Shown in pieces: positions 1-7,950 of a stretch of 35,031 nucleotides of DNA. Origin of the DNA: Bacteroidaceae bacterium (GTDB lineage: Bacteria; Bacteroidota; Bacteroidia; Bacteroidales; Bacteroidaceae); NCBI GenBank assembly GCA_017448825.1, contig JAFSKR010000028.1, forward strand, positions 1-35,031, read 5' to 3'. The notes under the pieces are model-generated. The model saw only the letters and a program-made list of their open reading frames with translations, searched no databases and was not told the DNA's origin. Both the position numbers and the translations under genes were made by a program. The number at the start of each line of letters is the position of its first letter. Position 1 is the stretch's first letter.

Positions 1-975
1 GTTCCTCGTGACGTAGCTTCTCGTGCTGCCAAAGAGCGTTGCGACAAGGGCTTCGGTGTGAATAACACAGGCCTCGCTGTTTACCTCGACTTCTCGGAGT
101 CTATCCAGCGTCTCGGCATCGACGTGATTCGTCAGCGCTATGGCAACCTCTTCGATATGTATGAGGAGATTACCGACGTGAATCCAGGCGAAAAGCGCGC
201 TACCAAGAACGGTATGGATTACTACAACCCCATGATGATCTTCCCAGCCATCCATTACACGATGGGCGGTATCTGGGTGGACTATGAACTCCAGACCTCC
301 ATTCCAGGTCTCTTCGCTATCGGTGAATGTAACTTCTCCGACCATGGTGCTAACCGCCTCGGTGCATCTGCCCTCATGCAGGGTCTCGCCGACGGTTACT
401 TCGTATTGCCTTACACTATCCAGAACTACCTCGCCGACCAGAGCATCTGGCCACGCATCTCTACCGATGCACCTGAGTTCGCTGAAGTGGAGAAGGCCAC
501 CGAAGAGCGCATCCAGAAGCTCATGAACATCAAGGGCAAGCGTTCCGTTGACTCCATCCACAAGGAACTCGGTCACATCTGCTGGGAATACATCGGCATG
601 GGTCGCACGAAGGAAGGTCTCGAAAAGGGCATCAAGCTCATCGACGAACTCCGCAAGGAATTTGACACCAACCTCTTCATCCCAGGCTCTCGCGAAGGTC
701 TCAATGTGGAGCTCGACAAGGCTATCCACCTCGACGACTTCATCACCATGGGCAAGCTCATCGCATACGATGCCCTCTCTCGTGAGGAGTCCTGCGGTGG
801 TCACTTCCGCGAGGAGCACCAGACAGAGGAAGGTGAAGCCAAGCGCGACGACAAGAACTTCTTCTACGTAGGCTGCTGGAAGTACGAAGGCACCGACGCA
901 GCTGCTCCAACGCTCATCAAAGAGCCACTCGAGTATGAAGCAATCAAGGTACAAACACGTAACTACAAGAACTAA
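1..975 (+). CDS. frdA: Fumarate reductase / succinate dehydrogenase flavoprotein subunit, C-terminal part
   Basis: This is the last 324 codons of the FAD-binding subunit that interconverts fumarate and succinate at the membrane in anaerobic respiration and succinate production. The reading frame is open from base 1, so the true start lies outside the window; the GTG at 58 is an internal valine codon. Visible family motifs are HYTMGG (a substrate-site His), GLFAIGE, and [10 protein letters not shown] with the substrate-binding Arg, followed by the helical and C-terminal domains ending in QTRNYKN. The iron-sulfur subunit starts 5 bases after the stop, so the two are co-transcribed; the cytochrome b subunit would be expected just upstream, outside the window. 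Missing from this fragment are the N-terminal Rossmann fold and the FAD-linking His. Confidence in the family is very high. Whether to name it Sdh or Frd is convention; in Bacteroidales it works mainly as fumarate reductase. Confidence 0.96.
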   Translation, partial: VPRDVASRAAKERCDKGFGVNNTGLAVYLDFSESIQRLGIDVIRQRYGNLFDMYEEITDVNPGEKRATKNGMDYYNPMMIFPAIHYTMGGIWVDYELQTSIPGLFAIGECNFSDHGANRLGASALMQGLADGYFVLPYTIQNYLADQSIWPRISTDAPEFAEVEKATEERIQKLMNIKGKRSVDSIHKELGHICWEYIGMGRTKEGLEKGIKLIDELRKEFDTNLFIPGSREGLNVELDKAIHLDDFITMGKLIAYDALSREESCGGHFREEHQTEEGEAKRDDKNFFYVGCWKYEGTDAAAPTLIKEPLEYEAIKVQTRNYKN

Positions 976-980
976 TCACT

Positions 981-1745
981 ATGGCAGAAAAGATATTGAA
1001 AAGCTTCACAGTAAAGTACTGGAAGCAGAATGGTCCTAAAGATGCTGGCCATTTTGAAGAGAAGGTAATGAAGGACATCCCTGGTGATACTTCGTTCCTC
1101 GAGATGCTCGACATCCTCAACGAGCAGTTGATTGAGGAAGGCAAGGAGCCTTTCGTGTTTGACCACGACTGCCGCGAGGGCATCTGCGGTATGTGCTCGC
1201 TCTACATCAACGGTACGCCACATGGCAAGACCGAGCGTGGAGCCACCACTTGTCAGCTCTATATGCGCAAGTTCAACGAGGGCGACACCATCACCATCGA
1301 GCCTTGGCGTTCGGCTGGTTTCCCAGTCATCAAAGACTGTATGGTTGACCGCACAGCCTTCGACAAGATTATCCAGGCAGGTGGCTACACCACTGTCCGC
1401 ACTGGTGCTCCACAGGATGCCAACGCCATCCTCATCCCCAAGGAGGATGCTGACGAGGCTATGGATTGTGCTTCCTGTATTGGCTGTGGTGCTTGTGTGG
1501 CAGCCTGCAAGAATGGTTCTGCCATGCTCTTCGTCTCCTCGAAGGTCAGCCAACTCGCCCTCCTTCCACAGGGTCGCGTAGAGGCAGCCCGTCGAGCCAA
1601 GGCAATGGTTGCCAAAATGGACGAACTCGGCTTCGGCAACTGCACCAACACTCGTGCCTGCGAAGCCGTTTGTCCGAAGTGCGAAACCATCGCCAACATT
1701 GCCCGCCTCAACCGCGAGTTCATCAAGGCAAAGCTGGCAGACTAA
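981..1745 (+). CDS. frdB: Fumarate reductase / succinate dehydrogenase iron-sulfur subunit
   Basis: This 254-aa electron-transfer subunit carries electrons between the quinone-linked cytochrome b and the flavoprotein encoded just upstream. The N-terminal plant-type ferredoxin domain has a [2Fe-2S] site in CREGICGMC with a fourth Cys in ATTC (residues 64, 69, 72, 91). The C-terminal domain has [14 protein letters not shown] (residues 163-176) and [15 protein letters not shown] (220-234), which supply the ligands of the [3Fe-4S] and [4Fe-4S] clusters. The length is normal for the Bacteroidetes type. It starts 5 bases after frdA and is followed by two hairpins, so it is the last gene of the operon. 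No anomalies were seen. Confidence 0.97.
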   Translation: MAEKILKSFTVKYWKQNGPKDAGHFEEKVMKDIPGDTSFLEMLDILNEQLIEEGKEPFVFDHDCREGICGMCSLYINGTPHGKTERGATTCQLYMRKFNEGDTITIEPWRSAGFPVIKDCMVDRTAFDKIIQAGGYTTVRTGAPQDANAILIPKEDADEAMDCASCIGCGACVAACKNGSAMLFVSSKVSQLALLPQGRVEAARRAKAMVAKMDELGFGNCTNTRACEAVCPKCETIANIARLNREFIKAKLAD

Positions 1746-1754
1746 GCTTCTTTT

Positions 1755-1796
1755 ACACCCTAACCCCATCCCACTCCAATGTTTGGGTTAGGGTGT
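1755..1796 (+). terminator. Probable terminator of the frd operon
   Basis: A perfect 12-bp inverted repeat, ACACCCTAACCC at 1755-1766 and GGGTTAGGGTGT at 1785-1796, begins 10 bases after the frdB stop and is followed by only a short T run (TTTAC). The stem is long and the position is right; the weak U-tract is the main caveat. Confidence 0.65.
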
Positions 1797-1812
1797 TTAC
1801 ACATTATTTATA

Positions 1813-1850
1813 ATAAGAGCACTACAGATTGTTGTCTGCGGTGCTCTTAT
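1813..1850. terminator. Second strong hairpin after frdB, possibly bidirectional terminator or transposon-end hairpin
   Basis: Bases 1813-1822 (ATAAGAGCAC) pair with 1841-1850 (GTGCTCTTAT), and after one mismatch 1825-1828 (CAGA) pair with 1835-1838 (TCTG), leaving a 6-base loop. GTTTTG follows on the plus strand. It lies just beyond the 3' side of a decayed HUH transposase on the minus strand. It may therefore be a second terminator, or a subterminal hairpin left from an IS200-like element. Confidence 0.5.
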
Positions 1851-1899
1851 GTTTTGTATGCTGTCCCTATGTCCCGCATATTGCTGTGCCACAGCAACA

Positions 1900-2041
1900 C
1901 ACTGTACGGCATCACCTGATTGCAAGTCTATTTCACACTCAGCAGCATTTTCCCCAACGATTTCGTCATCTTCTCCTTCACAAAGAGGACAGTATGCAGA
2001 TGGTCGGGCATCATCTGAAGTGTTACTACCTTCACCTTTAG
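1900..2041 (-). pseudogene. Remnant of HUH (Y1, IS200/REP-associated type) transposase
   Basis: Reading the minus strand from 2038, the sequence encodes KVKVVTLQMMPDHLHTVLF, then VKEKMTKSLGKMLLSVK, then an in-frame TAG, then TCNQVMPYS. The MPDHLH segment (His codons at 2000-2002 and 1994-1996) matches the HUH metal-binding motif of Y1 transposases, and the LGKML-type stretch that follows is where these proteins have their conserved LG..(R/K)FK helix. Upstream, the same frame is closed by a stop at about 2047, and the catalytic Tyr region is not recognisable. So this is a decayed internal fragment, not an active element. It fills most of the gap between frdB and the DUF4298 gene. The family call rests on motif memory rather than on a search. 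Confidence 0.55.
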
Positions 2042-2071
2042 ATAGTATTACCTATCTCATGCCCACGAGAT

Positions 2072-2392
2072 TTATCGTTGTGGTACATCTTTCGATTCTT
2101 TGACAACCTCCTGCATACGAGTGTTGAGGGTGCGGCAATCGGAAAGAAGGTTCCAAATGCCATCTTCGGAGAGGACACCCCGTTTCAAATCTTTGGGCAA
2201 ACGCCCTTGCTCATCATCGGAAAAGTCCTTTTTCCACTCCTCGCTACCATAGTAGTTTGAGAGTTCACAGATAGCGGCCCGTACAGCGGCATAATCGTCC
2301 AATGCTGCCGATAAGCGCATCACGGCTTGCGAAGAGCGGTCAAGATGTTGCTCCATCAATTTGATCCTATCAATTTGTTCCATACTAAACAA
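2072..2392 (-). CDS. DUF4298 domain protein
   Basis: A 106-aa cytoplasmic protein matching the DUF4298 pattern: an N-terminal helix MEQIDRIKLMEQHLDR, a central YYGSEEWKKDF segment, the near-invariant LPKDLKRGVLSEDGIW stretch, and a C-terminal helix with LNTRM. The function of the family is unknown. Translation could start at the first Met or at the fourth codon (MEQID...), which fits family starts better. It lies 46 bases downstream of the GH53-GH43 gene on the same strand and is probably co-transcribed; no separate promoter box is visible in the gap. Nothing ties it mechanistically to the hydrolase. Confidence 0.8.
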   Translation of the reverse strand: MFSMEQIDRIKLMEQHLDRSSQAVMRLSAALDDYAAVRAAICELSNYYGSEEWKKDFSDDEQGRLPKDLKRGVLSEDGIWNLLSDCRTLNTRMQEVVKESKDVPQR

Positions 2393-2438
2393 CTCTATAT
2401 CTCATGTGTCACAATATCGTACATACAAAAGATGGATT

Positions 2439-4637
2439 TTACCACCTATCCACCCAACGAATCACTGGTACACCATCGACACCAAACTCGATGGGGAGCC
2501 AAAGGTGGAGACTGTTTGAGAGGTGACGAGGGTTCCAGATGTCTGCCATGAAGATAGGCTTGCCATTCATATTATAGATATAGGTGCCTTGTGCTCCGAA
2601 AGTCTTTTCGGCAGGGGTGTTGTGATAGCCCGTGGCTTCACCTACAAACGGGGAGGGCAATTGTGTCCAAGGCCCCCAGATGCTTTGAGCCTTAAACATT
2701 CGTGCCTCATTGGGTGCCCATCCTGTGCATCCCGAACAGATGAGCCAGTAGGTGCCATCATGCTTCACGATGCAGGGTGCTTCGTTCTGTCCGCCAGGTG
2801 CCACCATCGTGTACTTCCCCGTGAAGTCAAGGTAGTCTTCGGTGAGTTCGCTCACCAAAAGGGTCAGATTCTCCTGCGAAGAGGTGATGTGATAGGCTTT
2901 TCCATCGTCATTAATATAGACTGTCATGTCGCGGCTCATCTGACCTCCTTCGAAGTCACGCCAAAGATACATGCCCTTCTCCACTTCTGCTCTCCATTCG
3001 TCACTCCACCAGTCCTTCCATGCTGAAGCATCCGTCTTCTGGGCAGCCTTTTGTGCTTTCTTGTCCATATCGAAAGGCCATATTCCGGCGTTGATGCGTG
3101 TGCTGCGGATGTAGCGGAAAGGCCCTGTCGGCGAGTCACTCTCAGAAAATGCCACCCGTGCTGCCTCATAACCACGACCCTTCAGTTCCAAATGGAAAAG
3201 CATGACAAACTTGTGGGTCTTCTCATTGTAGAGCACTTTCGGACGTTCCATGATGCATCCCCGTTCGATGTCGTGTCCTGCTTCCTCGCTCACCGCCAAG
3301 GCTATGCCCTCATTCTTCCAGGTCTTCAGGTCTTTCGACGAATAGACCCCCACCCCAGCTTCTGTCGTGAAGCCCTCGTAGGGACGATTTTCGCCATACC
3401 AATAATAGGTACCATCATATTGGATGATGTTGCCGCCATGTGCATTGATATGTTCACCGTTTGTATCAAACCACTGCTGTCCGTTCAGACTTTCAGGCAG
3501 GAAACCATCCATGATGGCAGTGGGGCGACCGTCTTCAGTAAATGCTCCCAGCTTATATTGGCTGGGACGGCATTCGGGTTCCCAATAGAACACACCTTTA
3601 CAATGTCCACCTGTACGGGTCTTGCATTCATAAATCAGTCTTCTCAACTGGTCACGCCCTTCTTCCATCACCTTCGGGTGACGCTCATCCACCAGATAGC
3701 CCGTCTCTGTAATCATCACTGGCACATTATATTTCTTCACCACCAAGTTGATGTTGCGGATGCAGTCAGTGATGGTCTTTTCTGCCGAAGGTTCCTTGCC
3801 AGCCTCCATGCTCCAATAGGGGTAGAGCGACATACCAATCATATCAAACTTGGCACCATTCTTCACCAACGTGTCAAGGTTGCGGTTGTAGAGGTCGTTG
3901 TCGAACCCATTATCCAAATGGACAATGCAGATGGCATCTGGATAGACCTGCTTCACAGCCTCATAGCCAGCCTTAAAGAAACCTGCATATTGCTCTGGGT
4001 TCTTCTCCAAATGCCCCATTGATGCCACCATCTGTGTTTTGCCGTTCTCATCCTTCCATTCCCATCCCGTCTTGGGGTCCATCTTAATACTCCACAACAT
4101 GCCGTTGCTCGTCTCGTTGCCCACTTGCACCCACTTTACTGCTATCTGGTGCTGCTTCAGATAGGTCAGCACCTCGATGGTGTGGTCAGCCAATGCTTGC
4201 TTCATCTGTTCAAACGTCATGCCCAACCATGCTTCGGGGATGTTTTGTTTACCTGGATCTGCCCACCAGTCGCTGTAATGGAAGTCTATCATGATGGCTT
4301 GTCCCAACGACTTAGCCCGTTGGCACTTCACCAAGACATCCTCCTTGTTGCACCAGTTTCCGTGCTTCACAGGGTTCACCCACACACGGATGCGTTCGGC
4401 GTTGATGCCATAGTCAGCCATCAACGACATACACTCACGTTCCTGTCCATTACGGTCATAAAACTTCATACCTTTCGATTCCATTTCAGTCAGCCAACCC
4501 ATGTCAGCACCCAACCAAAATGGCTCTTTCTCTTGTGCCTGTGTTTGACATACAAACAGGCTCAGAAGGGCTGCACAACACGTTAGCACCCTCCTTGTCC
4601 ATACGTTTGTTCTCATACCTCGATGTGTGTCAATCAT
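2439..4637 (-). CDS. Two-domain secreted hydrolase: GH53 endo-beta-1,4-galactanase fused to a GH43-type domain
   Basis: A 732-aa exported enzyme likely to attack plant galactan or arabinogalactan side chains. After a signal peptide (basic stretch, hydrophobic CAALLSLFV, cleavage near TQAQ) comes a GH53 domain, about residues 38-380. It has FWLGADMGWL, RIRVWVNP, DFHYSDWWADPGKQ, the acid/base in VQVGNE (about residue 175) and the nucleophile in MITETGY (about 311). From about 390 to the end is a five-bladed GH43-like domain with INAHGGNI, YYWYGENRP, ERPKVLYN and APCIVKHDGTYWL. The INAHGG opening, lacking the usual Asp base, resembles exo-beta-1,3-galactanase-type GH43 subfamilies, but I cannot assign the subfamily by eye. 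The start is the ATG sharing its A with the stop of the Dabb gene (TGATG); an ATG at 4616 directly before the signal peptide is an alternative. No SusC/SusD genes are nearby. Confidence 0.88.
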   Translation of the reverse strand: MIDTHRGMRTNVWTRRVLTCCAALLSLFVCQTQAQEKEPFWLGADMGWLTEMESKGMKFYDRNGQERECMSLMADYGINAERIRVWVNPVKHGNWCNKEDVLVKCQRAKSLGQAIMIDFHYSDWWADPGKQNIPEAWLGMTFEQMKQALADHTIEVLTYLKQHQIAVKWVQVGNETSNGMLWSIKMDPKTGWEWKDENGKTQMVASMGHLEKNPEQYAGFFKAGYEAVKQVYPDAICIVHLDNGFDNDLYNRNLDTLVKNGAKFDMIGMSLYPYWSMEAGKEPSAEKTITDCIRNINLVVKKYNVPVMITETGYLVDERHPKVMEEGRDQLRRLIYECKTRTGGHCKGVFYWEPECRPSQYKLGAFTEDGRPTAIMDGFLPESLNGQQWFDTNGEHINAHGGNIIQYDGTYYWYGENRPYEGFTTEAGVGVYSSKDLKTWKNEGIALAVSEEAGHDIERGCIMERPKVLYNEKTHKFVMLFHLELKGRGYEAARVAFSESDSPTGPFRYIRSTRINAGIWPFDMDKKAQKAAQKTDASAWKDWWSDEWRAEVEKGMYLWRDFEGGQMSRDMTVYINDDGKAYHITSSQENLTLLVSELTEDYLDFTGKYTMVAPGGQNEAPCIVKHDGTYWLICSGCTGWAPNEARMFKAQSIWGPWTQLPSPFVGEATGYHNTPAEKTFGAQGTYIYNMNGKPIFMADIWNPRHLSNSLHLWLPIEFGVDGVPVIRWVDRW

Positions 4638-4942
4638 CAAAATTCAAAATCCAGACAACTGCGCTGCACGGTGTAGGGACGCACCTTCCCGTTAGCCACA
4701 GCCACATGAGCCGGATGCACAGCATAGCCCTTCAGTGCCTCGGCCGACTCCAGAGTACTGTCCAACATCACATCTGCATTTGAGGAAGCCAATCGTCCAT
4801 CAATGTTCACTTTCACGTCAATCAATCCAGGCACCTGTCCCACCAGTCCTTCCAAACCAGCCTTGATACCCTGTTTCACGTTCTTTTTCTCTTCTTCCGA
4901 GAGTTCTGGATTCAATGTCCAGAGAATAATGTGCTTTACCAT
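4637..4942 (-). CDS. Dabb (stress-responsive alpha/beta-barrel) family protein
   Basis: A 101-aa protein starting MVKHIILWTLNPELSEEEK, the typical opening of the Dabb ferredoxin-like fold, with the later conserved VHPAHVAV segment. Small Dabb proteins form dimeric barrels; some are stress-induced and others act as cyclases or small-molecule binding proteins, so the role here is open. Its stop codon overlaps the start of the galactanase gene by one base, implying translational coupling and a shared transcript. The 140 bases upstream hold an 8-bp hairpin but no clear TAnnTTTG box on this strand. Confidence 0.85.
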   Translation of the reverse strand: MVKHIILWTLNPELSEEEKKNVKQGIKAGLEGLVGQVPGLIDVKVNIDGRLASSNADVMLDSTLESAEALKGYAVHPAHVAVANGKVRPYTVQRSCLDFEF

Positions 4943-4991
4943 TGTTTCTTATCCTTTTTTAATGATACCTGTTCCTTTTTAAGCCAAAGAA

Positions 4992-5023
4992 GTCTCAAGC
5001 ACCTTTTAATCGATACTTGAGAC
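4992..5023 (-). terminator. Possible terminator between the lipoprotein gene and the Dabb gene
   Basis: GTCTCAAG at 4992-4999 pairs with CTTGAGAC at 5016-5023 around a 16-base loop. It sits 60 bases past the lipoprotein stop on the minus strand. Downstream in that direction is TTCTTTGG, a poor U-tract, so this is tentative. Confidence 0.3.
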
Positions 5024-5082
5024 CTCATTTAGTCAAACCAATAGTGAAACATATACCCATTCAAGGGCATCAAATAACTTCC

Positions 5083-5997
5083 TTATTTTTCCTTCAGATA
5101 GAAAGAGAGTTCCACATTGTAAGTCTTATTCTTATTGACGATTTCGGCACCAAGCGTGAGCGTGTAATAACTTACTTTCTTGTACTGACGCACATCAAAA
5201 GTAGCCTGACCATTTTCAAACTTATTGCCCATGTTTGCATCGTTCCAGATGTACTTCAAGGAGCCGTCGCCACTGTTCACCCACGACCACTTTCCGATGT
5301 AGTGTTTACCATTTTTGAAGAAGATACAGAAAGAGCCATTTGCTGTAAATTCAATGCTGGTGATGACCATATCATCATCAAAGTTCTCGTCGATGCTGGC
5401 TACGGTTTTGGCATATTCAAGAATAGCGTTCAAACTGGCTGCTTCAGCAGGGTCTTCAAACTGCTTCACTGCGGTCACACCGTTCTTGTGGCGCAGACGG
5501 GTGGTAGCCACCGTCCATTCGCGGCAAAGAGTCTTGGTAGCCTCATCCGCTGCTACTTTTTGAGCTATTCCCGCTTCATATTCTGACATATCAGTCTCAC
5601 CGTGCAGACGAATCTTCACAGTCGTGTTCGTACCCGTCTTGCTCGCCACTTCCAGTGTACAATACTCAGAACCATCCACCATTACAGTGTAAGTGTTGTT
5701 GGCAGTCGTATAGGTTCCCACAATGTACTCCCCAGCATTGCTGCTTGCCAGCCTTCTGGATGATTCGGGAAAGGCAGCGCGAATAGGGCCGATGATAGCT
5801 TTTCCTGTCTCAGAGAAAATGATTTCCTCAAAAGGAGCTTCTACGTTATTAAATACAAGACTGAGGGCTTCATTCGTCAAGGAAGCCGAGTTGAGCGTTG
5901 GAGTGGTAGGTGCACCTACATCTTCGCCTTCGCTACTACAAGCAGTAAATGCCAGAGCGATACCCATCATTGCTGCATAAAGAATGTTCTTTTTCAT
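5083..5997 (-). CDS. Bacteroidales lipoprotein of unknown function
   Basis: A 304-aa protein with a lipoprotein signal: MKKN, a hydrophobic stretch, then LAFTACSSEGED with the lipidated Cys at residue 20. The acidic SSEGED right after the Cys resembles the surface-export signal of Bacteroidetes lipoproteins, so the protein may face outward; this is inference. The rest is beta-rich (GTYTTANNTYTVMVDG, EFTANGSFCIFFKNGKHYIGKWSW, YTLTLGAEIV), resembling the lipocalin-like repeats common in Prevotella lipoproteins, but I do not recognise a named family with certainty. It lies 43 bases downstream of the outer-membrane barrel gene on the same strand and is probably its operon partner. Confidence 0.75.
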   Translation of the reverse strand: MKKNILYAAMMGIALAFTACSSEGEDVGAPTTPTLNSASLTNEALSLVFNNVEAPFEEIIFSETGKAIIGPIRAAFPESSRRLASSNAGEYIVGTYTTANNTYTVMVDGSEYCTLEVASKTGTNTTVKIRLHGETDMSEYEAGIAQKVAADEATKTLCREWTVATTRLRHKNGVTAVKQFEDPAEAASLNAILEYAKTVASIDENFDDDMVITSIEFTANGSFCIFFKNGKHYIGKWSWVNSGDGSLKYIWNDANMGNKFENGQATFDVRQYKKVSYYTLTLGAEIVNKNKTYNVELSFYLKEK

Positions 5998-6040
5998 AGT
6001 TCTTTTGGTTTATCAGTTTTTGGTTTTTAACTTTTAGTTC

Positions 6041-6772
6041 TCAGAAGACGTTATAATAGATACGGAAGTTGAGAGCGGGGTAAATAGCGATGCGGTCGAT
6101 GATTTTCAGTACATCGTGCAAGTCTTTATCCTCCACATCGTTTTTGTGCAAACGTACCCATCCTTCTTCGTCAGGCGAATAAACCTTCAGTGCCGGTTTT
6201 CCCCAGAACATCACGCCGAGGTCGAACGCCACACCCACCTTGTGCTTAGAGGAGATGGGACGTCCAAAACCAAGACCAACGTAAGGCTTGAAACTCTTGG
6301 TTTGCAACTTCATCTTCACGATGCCTTCATCATCGGGGTGAATAAACACACCACCTATTTCCAAACCTTCGTCCGCATCGATAGCAAGTTTTTCTGTGTT
6401 GAAAATGGTGACGAGGTCAGGACGGCCAGCATAGAAACCACCTGTTATGTGGAAGGAACTATGCTTGAAAGGGTAGATGTCAGCCAGCAACTTATAATCC
6501 GACATTTTCACGTTACCCCTGATGTCCACATTCTCCTTATTACCCTTCACCGTATAGTTGATGTCGGTAGAAATGTGAAAACGCGGCAGGGTGGTAAAAC
6601 CCGTCCTAAGGGTTACGTAGTGCGTCAAGGGAGATGCGACTTCAAAACCCCAACCAGTCACACCCACTTCAGCACCGATGGCAAGATGGTCAAAGACCTT
6701 CTCCTGTGCCGAAACCGTGTTTGCTGTTAGCATAGCCACAACAAAACCAATGAGATAGAGAACTTTTTTCAT
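6041..6772 (-). CDS. Small outer-membrane beta-barrel protein
   Basis: A 243-aa protein with a signal peptide (MKKVLYLIGFVVAMLTANTVSAQ) and alternating-residue strands through the whole length, for example HYVTLRTGFTTLPRFHIST, HSSFHITGGFYAGRP and SFKPYVGLGFGRPIS. It ends in FRIYYNVF; a terminal Phe after alternating aromatics is the usual signal for assembly into the outer membrane. No OmpA peptidoglycan-binding domain is present. Function unknown. It is the first gene of a likely two-gene unit with the lipoprotein downstream, which may be its partner. Three minus-strand TAnnTTTG boxes lie in the 270 bases upstream. Confidence 0.78.
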   Translation of the reverse strand: MKKVLYLIGFVVAMLTANTVSAQEKVFDHLAIGAEVGVTGWGFEVASPLTHYVTLRTGFTTLPRFHISTDINYTVKGNKENVDIRGNVKMSDYKLLADIYPFKHSSFHITGGFYAGRPDLVTIFNTEKLAIDADEGLEIGGVFIHPDDEGIVKMKLQTKSFKPYVGLGFGRPISSKHKVGVAFDLGVMFWGKPALKVYSPDEEGWVRLHKNDVEDKDLHDVLKIIDRIAIYPALNFRIYYNVF

Positions 6773-6819
6773 AAATTTTTCTTGAGTTTAAGGTTAAAAA
6801 ATGATATTGTTTAGATTGT

Positions 6820-6827
6820 CAAAGATA
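6820..6827 (-). promoter_or_regulatory. Putative -7 box TATCTTTG for the outer-membrane barrel gene
   Basis: The minus strand reads TATCTTTG, matching TAnnTTTG, 48 bases before the start codon. Two more minus-strand boxes lie upstream in the same gene-free stretch: TATCTTTG at 6885-6892 and TAAATTTG at 6967-6974. None has a convincing -33 box at 19-21 bp, so which one is used is unclear. Nothing else was seen in the 274-base gap 6773-7046. Confidence 0.5.
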
Positions 6828-7046
6828 AAGGAAAGCGAGAAAGAAAAAGCTCCTTACTTTCCACATAGATTTAACATCTGTTTGCAAAGATATGTATTTT
6901 TCCTAATACTCACCAAATTTTATGTCTGTTTTTTTCCTTCGCTGTATGAAATAGGCATTGCGTCTGCAAATTTACACCACTCAACCAAAGTGAATAAGCC
7001 GATAACTCCCACTCATACACATTGATAGTCCAATGCCACTTCACCT

Positions 7047-7844
7047 TCATACGACAGCCATACGGCTAACTTTTTGTAGATTGGCAAATTCGTGATAGGT
7101 GCTGAAGCTGTGACCGCGCTCAAGTAGCATTTTAATTAGCCTGTCCAACCTATCGCACATCTGTTGCCCACTATGGTTGCGGATAATGAAGGGCATCTTA
7201 AATTCAGGATGTTGCTTCAGGTCGTAGAACTCCCAGGGATGGAAGTAGGTTACAAAGTATCCGTCTTTCTTAATGACCCGACGCACCAACCAGTGGTACA
7301 GGCTTTCGGGCAAATTGTGCAGCGACAGCCAGAATAGTGGAAATCGGACAAGTGGCGTAACCGAAGCCGGAATCTGCATCACCCCATCCTTCATAAACCA
7401 GGTACGAGGAGCTGTTAGATGCATATATCGCCCTGGTATGAATGCTGGGTTAAGCGACGAGTTATACTGATAGCCCGCACGTTTAATCTCCGACTCTACT
7501 ACAGGAAACATTCGCGGTTGGCGATAACCATATACTGTTTGCTTGGTCACGCGCTCCACAATCTCCTTTGAACGTACAAAATCGGTTTCAGTGGGTTGCC
7601 AATGATCCACACCATGACAAGCCACCTCATGCCCCTCATCTGTGATGCGTTTCATCACCTCGGGCGCATGCATGGCGAAGTTTCCTGTACAGAAGAAAGT
7701 GGCTTTCACACCGTTGTCCTTCAGCAGGTCGAGGATGCGGTTGGTTCCCACGACAGATACCTTCATACCATCCGCTAAGGAGAAATTCACTCCATGCTCA
7801 CGGGGCACATCAAATTCCTCAGTATCAAAACTCAACAGTACCAT
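7047..7844 (-). CDS. Polysaccharide deacetylase (NodB homology domain)
   Basis: A 265-aa protein without a signal peptide. It has the NodB-domain opening SFDTEEFD (catalytic Asp 7, with the metal-binding Asp nearby), the zinc HxxxH as CHGVDH (His 77 and 81), and a YRQPR motif matching the RxP motif. The C-terminal part, with GYFVTYFHPWEF, resembles the PuuE/DUF3473 type found in exopolysaccharide and cell-wall loci. It probably removes acetyl groups from a glycan precursor on the cytoplasmic side; the substrate is unknown. It is divergently transcribed from a GtrA-family flippase-like gene across a 106-base region with a promoter for each, which suggests a joint role in envelope glycan modification. 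Confidence 0.9.
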   Translation of the reverse strand: MVLLSFDTEEFDVPREHGVNFSLADGMKVSVVGTNRILDLLKDNGVKATFFCTGNFAMHAPEVMKRITDEGHEVACHGVDHWQPTETDFVRSKEIVERVTKQTVYGYRQPRMFPVVESEIKRAGYQYNSSLNPAFIPGRYMHLTAPRTWFMKDGVMQIPASVTPLVRFPLFWLSLHNLPESLYHWLVRRVIKKDGYFVTYFHPWEFYDLKQHPEFKMPFIIRNHSGQQMCDRLDRLIKMLLERGHSFSTYHEFANLQKVSRMAVV

Positions 7845-7864
7845 TACGTATTTGTATTTGCCTA

Positions 7865-7895
7865 CAAAATTATGGCAAATTTTTTAGAAAACAAA
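7865..7895 (-). promoter_or_regulatory. Promoter of the deacetylase gene
   Basis: On the minus strand, TTTG (7895-7892) is followed by exactly 19 bases and then TAATTTTG (7872-7865), a full match to the Bacteroidetes -33/-7 arrangement, 20 bases before the ATG. Confidence 0.75.
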
Positions 7896-7910
7896 ATAAT
7901 GAACCATATA

Positions 7911-7942
7911 TTAGTTAAATTACTCAAATTTAGCTACCTTTG
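7911..7942 (+). promoter_or_regulatory. Promoter of the GtrA gene
   Basis: TACCTTTG at 7935-7942 matches TAnnTTTG, with TTAG at 7911-7914, 20 bases upstream, as an imperfect -33 box. The ATG follows 8 bases after the -7 box, so the leader would be very short or absent. It diverges from the deacetylase promoter. Confidence 0.65.
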
Positions 7943-7950
7943 CAGTCGTT

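Noticed and set aside
1829-2103. Plus-strand small open frames after frdB
   Set aside because: They lie antisense to the transposase remnant and have unlikely compositions.
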